Shown here in pieces: positions 60,428 through 64,000 of a DNA stretch of 64,000 bases. The number at the start of each line of letters is the position of its first letter. Within the stretch, counting starts at the first letter, position 1. The notes under the pieces were generated by a model that saw only the letters and a program-made list of their open reading frames with translations, made no database searches and had not been told where the DNA came from. Position numbers and translations under genes: made by a program. Origin of the DNA: Cliona cf. orientalis (taxonomy: Eukaryota > Porifera > Demospongiae > Clionaida > Clionaidae); contig OZ005689.1 in assembly GCA_963930775.1 (NCBI GenBank), positions 868,001 through 932,000 of the forward strand. The letters run 5' to 3'.

Positions 60428-60723
60428 GATAAGCTATAGCTAGCTAGTTTACACAATTGCACTGACAAACTCATGCAGATAACAGTAAATTATGACCTAG
60501 CTACTTTTATTATTGCTGCAATGATGACCACATCCTGTTTGGGAATTGATTACGCAATCCAGACCAAGGTTAAAATTTAATAGACTATGGATAGCAATTA
60601 TATGATAGCATGACTATATTATTTTAAATCATATTGGGCATATTATTGTTACTGTTACTGCTCATGCATGATTTATGTTAAAAATGAAATGATTACCACA
60701 TCCCTAGTAGCTTCATTATATAT

Positions 60724-60790
60724 GGTAAAGGGTCACTATGCATATAAGTAGCATACTTAAGTTATGCAATGTTACGTATTCATCAAATAC
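60724..60790 (+). repeat. Single arm of the 35371-type element
   Basis: ATGGTAAAGGGTCACTATGC, AAGTAGCATACTTAAGTTAT and ATGTTACGTATTCATCAAAT match one arm of 35371-35520; the opposite arm is missing. 60800-61717 contains no gene I can support. Confidence 0.7.
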
Positions 60791-61717
60791 TTTGAAGTGG
60801 AATAACTTGAAGATGAAAACAGATGACAAACTTCAAAGTGTTTACAGAATCATTTCCATAATTACTAAGTACATGTAGCTATACTATTATCAGCACTGCA
60901 CACACTGAAATTAAAGCTACGTACATCAGAAGTAGCTAGTGCTCCATAACTGTTGTGACTTTGGCAAACACTATGCTAAACACGGGTGTACAGTGAATTC
61001 TTTTGCCTGTGGGTATTCCTTTGATACTTAAAAGGTCTTCATGCACCTATATCTGTGCCAAATTTCACGATTCGATACCTTTACTGGGCAAATATTGCTT
61101 GTTCCAGAAAAATAAATTGCTACTAGGGATGTAATTAATGTACATGTACTCATTGAATGCGTGTACAAATTCAGACCTTATACGTAGTAATAATATTATC
61201 ATATACACACTATCCTGTAATCAGCTACTATCAAGAGAAATATGCATGGCAATTGATGCAGCACAGATTCAGAAACCACTGCACAGTGGGCCACTCCAAC
61301 CATTAGTAGTACCAGGTCCAGTGGAGCCGGTCCGGTTGGTCAGGCCAAAACCGGACCATCATTTGGATTGGTAATGGTCATTAACACTATCAATCGTGTG
61401 GTAAAGGTCGTCAAAGACCTCGCATGCCAGGCTCTATTATTTTGAACGGACAGTTCTCCTGACCTAGCTAGTTTCTCCTGACTTCATCAGTATCTTCTGG
61501 CCCTAGTGCCAAAGTATATATATTTCAAAACTTTTAAACTCATGTGCTGGTATTAAAAGCGTAAATGTTTCGTGGGCAACATAGAAGTTGGGGTTAGTGG
61601 GGTTAGCAGTTAGGGTAACCCCTAATCCCTGACTCCTACTCTAATTTGCTTTATTCTTTACCAGATCTGGCCACAAGTGTATTGTATCAAGAGAAAGTTT
61701 ACTTGTTTTACTGATTG

Positions 61718-61877
61718 TATGATTTGGTGTATGTTGATGAGGGAGTAGGAGGATCCTGTTTAGCTGCACCCACTTGATATCGGCATGCTAATAGCTATAT
61801 GATAGGATTAACTTGACTCATCAACAATCGCTTCCAGCAACTAAATATGCAGAATCCTTCTACTCCCTCAATCAAGC
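61718..61877. repeat. Inverted repeat upstream of GIY-YIG copy 4
   Basis: TGATTTGGTGTATGTTGATG, GAGGGAGTAGGAGGATCCTG on the left; inverted relatives on the right ending CTACTCCCTCAATCAAGCC. Same structure as at 46567. Confidence 0.75.
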
Positions 61878-62088
61878 CACCTGGATGTCATGATCTTTGA
61901 AATCAGCACGCTAGAAGCAGTTCATTATAAGTAGACTACAGATCCGGGTAGCCACTAACTTGTGGACACTTGAATCACCAGCAAAGAGGTTATGTATGAA
62001 TGTAATCCACGTGTTAACTTCACGTACACTTGGCTAATTATCAGGGTAACCACACTGAGAGGAAAGAACCGAAGGGCTTTGCAGTGCA

Positions 62089-62095
62089 TATATAA
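62089..62095 (+). promoter_or_regulatory. TATA box of GIY-YIG copy 4
   Basis: ATATATAAG in the conserved context GCAGTGCATATATAAG, about 115 bp before the ATG at 62207. The promoter is preserved although the gene is broken. Confidence 0.5.
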
Positions 62096-62206
62096 GCGGA
62101 CCTTGCATCTTCTCTGCTTTGGCATTCCATCCTACAAAGAGAGGACTACGTTATCAACAAACAAAACGAAAAATTTTCTCCAAACAGAAAGACTCCTACT
62201 CCAACT

Positions 62207-62750
62207 ATGAAAAAGCTGATCATATTTCTCACATTTACGATCGGTGCCCTGATGATGCTGGACTCTGCTCAAGCTTGTAAATACAAAGAAGCTGGTTATG
62301 TCTATATCATTCAGAAAGGACTGCCAACCCCGCACAACAAAATTATGTATAAGATCGGAGGAACCAAAAAGGAAAAAATTTCAGGAGCGTCTGACAAATC
62401 TACAAACAGGTAACCCTCGGAAGCTGACAGTGATAAAATCGTATTTGGTGACAGATTGCAAGTCGGGAGAAAACGTTGCACACGCGGCAGTTCAAGAAAA
62501 GTATCCATGTCCCTTCGGTGGTGGAACAGAGTGGTTTATGGTATTGAAATGATGCTGCACACGAACAAGATTTCTATGTCTCAATTGACACAAAGCTGGC
62601 GGCGAAAGAACACTTGGTAGCAGAATCATATAACGGACTCCCCCAACAGCAGCATGTAGCTAGCTAGCTGCCCGTAAGGTACAGTTGGCTAGACGTCAGG
62701 GTGACAAGTCTCGTCGATTCATAAAGTTCATCACATCCCTACTTGATTGA
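62207..62750 (+). pseudogene. GIY-YIG cassette copy 4, frameshifted
   Basis: The signal peptide and first GIY-YIG strand are intact (MKKLIIFLTF..LDSAQAC, GYVYIIQ). A +1 A in an A-rich stretch near 62377 breaks the frame. A second +1 near 62543 (GTATTGAAATGAT against GTAACAAATGAT in copy 3) and an 8-bp insertion of TAGCTAGC near 62657 follow. The original TGA survives at 62748-62750. Overall similarity to copy 3 remains very high, so decay is recent. Confidence 0.9.
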
Positions 62751-63470
62751 ACTCGCGCAATCTCCTGAATATGTCATACCAAGCATCAAAGCAATTAGCT
62801 AGTTAGAGAGCAATACACTCTGTAGTTGAACACAAACGTTTTGCTTAATTTTTGTAACCATAATGCATTGCCATAAATCAGGAAATTTTTGGTGTTAAAC
62901 TAATAATAATTATATTATTATTTTGGGGAGCATGGCCAATCCGAAAATTAACAAGCATGAAGTGTGTTTAATGTCACAATCATGGGATAATATGGTTAGT
63001 ATGCATGCATGATCATCTATTAACAGTAGCTACATGCTCACAAAACATAGAGACGTAGTTCATGCACAAACAGTATCCTGCTTGAGCAAGATTGCCCATT
63101 AGTTCCATGCGCATGCGCAGATGGAAGCGGTTGTAGAGGCCACACCGTGACCCCTCATAGCAACTACATGTTAAAGTGTACGTGTGCAATGGAGACGTTC
63201 TCGCTCTGCTCGAACGTTGCTACCTGAATATACTGACAGGTATGATAAAGAATAGACCTTGCCTCTCGCTTCGTTCGAGGCTCGGTGGCTAGCACCTCAG
63301 GCCCCCTTTTAAACCCGCCATTGTAGCTATAGCTAGCTATTTGCCCTTACACAGAATCTGATTGTGAAAGAACCAAGTTGAACACATGTTCATCATGGTG
63401 CCTCCACAAGTAGCTATTGATCTTTAGTTTGTTCCCATAGTATCATTGTCTTAAGGTACCATTAAATTGC
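62751..63470 (+). repeat. Downstream flank and CpG-rich block of GIY-YIG cassette 4
   Basis: Matches the flanks of cassettes 2 and 3 (GGCCAATCCGAAAATTAACA, GCGCATGCGC at 63109-63118, CGAGGCTCGGTGGCTAGCAC, TCATCATGGTGCCTCCACAA). An internal part between CTAGCACC and GGCCCCCTTT is deleted relative to cassette 2. The site where cassette 3 carries the 1.87-kb element is empty here. Confidence 0.75.
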
Positions 63471-64000
63471 GTGGGCGTGAGGTGGGGATATGACACCTAA
63501 ACCACATCAAAGTCATTAGTGAGGTGCATGTTGTGTAACCACGCCCTTTTAATTGCACAGGTCTCAGGGGTGTGGCTGCTAGAGCCGGAAGTGTTCATTT
63601 AATATCCTCCATGGACCGGAAGCCGAGCCGGAAGGGAGGGGCCAGGCCACGCCCAAAACAGCCCCACCCTGTTCCCCAAGGACCACCATTCTCAATCAAG
63701 TGCCTACTAACCACCGGATGTCCACCGGAAGCCCACAATCAATCCCAATTAAAACACACAGCTTCCTCAAGGCCAAAACACACACAAACACTTGGAGGCC
63801 GTTCTGCCACACCGCCCATGCAAGAGCTCACCTCATTTCCTGTGTGGGCGGAGTAACAACACGTCATCGCAACCACATCCGCTTCAAACCATCGTCAGCT
63901 TCCGTCCAGCCGTACAGGCCCCTCGATCGCACCGCCGTACAGTGCCTCATTAACAGACATGGCCTCACCTTTGACCTCCTGCCACGCCCCCAAAGCCTCC
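63471..64000. other. GC-rich edge region, possible start of an unseen gene
   Basis: Markedly more GC- and CpG-rich than the rest of the window, with an ETS-like CCGGAAGTG near 63584 and CCACGCC boxes. Two plus-strand frames are long open: one ending at 63856, another open from about 63740 to the window end (..RPLDRTAVQCLINRHG..). A minus-strand frame is also open near the edge. They conflict and none has a known motif, so no CDS is called. Confidence 0.3.

Noticed and set aside
61585..61640. Interstitial telomere-like GGGGTTAG strings
   Set aside because: Only a few irregular units without a regular TTAGGG period; more likely chance.

Overview
The window looks like nuclear DNA of an early-branching animal, most likely a demosponge. 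That placement is inference from gene style: small-intron Ig-superfamily receptors, a kinase/coiled-coil/Kelch fusion protein of a kind I associate with sponge genomes, and an AT-rich background full of short inverted-repeat elements and microsatellites. No database search was possible. There are no prokaryotic operons, no CRISPR array and no rRNA. Coding density is very low and most of the window is repeats.

Layout. 1-14000 is gene-poor: degenerate tandem repeats, MITE-like elements, one tRNA-derived SINE and one possible orphan transmembrane exon (10607-10758). 14022-18228 (minus) holds a complete seven-exon gene for a four-Ig-domain single-pass surface receptor; all seven exons splice in frame. 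18500-35500 is again repeats: TA-flanked MITEs, long CT and GT tracts, a hAT-type MITE with a matching empty site, and degenerate arrays.

35900-50400 is a mosaic of segmental duplications. A secretory-signal exon of an Ig gene occurs twice (37331 and 44963). Only the second copy keeps an Ig exon, followed by two alternative last exons, one secreted-type and one membrane-type. A cassette with a small secreted GIY-YIG-fold protein (T5orf172/Mug113-like) occurs four times across the window: intact at 37966 and 47060, truncated at 39964 and frameshifted at 62207. The cassettes share an upstream inverted repeat, a TATA box where the promoter survives, and a downstream CpG-rich block. They are broken up by a 5'-truncated LINE (40362-41500) and a 1.9-kb element with long terminal inverted repeats (47922-49790).

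51180-54310 is a satellite of about 125-bp units carrying two copies of one MITE insertion. 55707-58076 (minus) is a kinase/coiled-coil/Kelch gene intact except for one in-frame TAG inside the kinase domain; a decayed relative lies at 38800-39560. A fragment resembling the 5' part of a cytochrome P450 gene, one small unknown ORF, the fourth GIY-YIG cassette and a GC-rich edge complete the window.

The Ig receptors, the kinase/Kelch protein and the secreted GIY-YIG proteins would be consistent with a fast-evolving cell-surface or defence neighbourhood. That is a hypothesis from content, not something the sequence proves.
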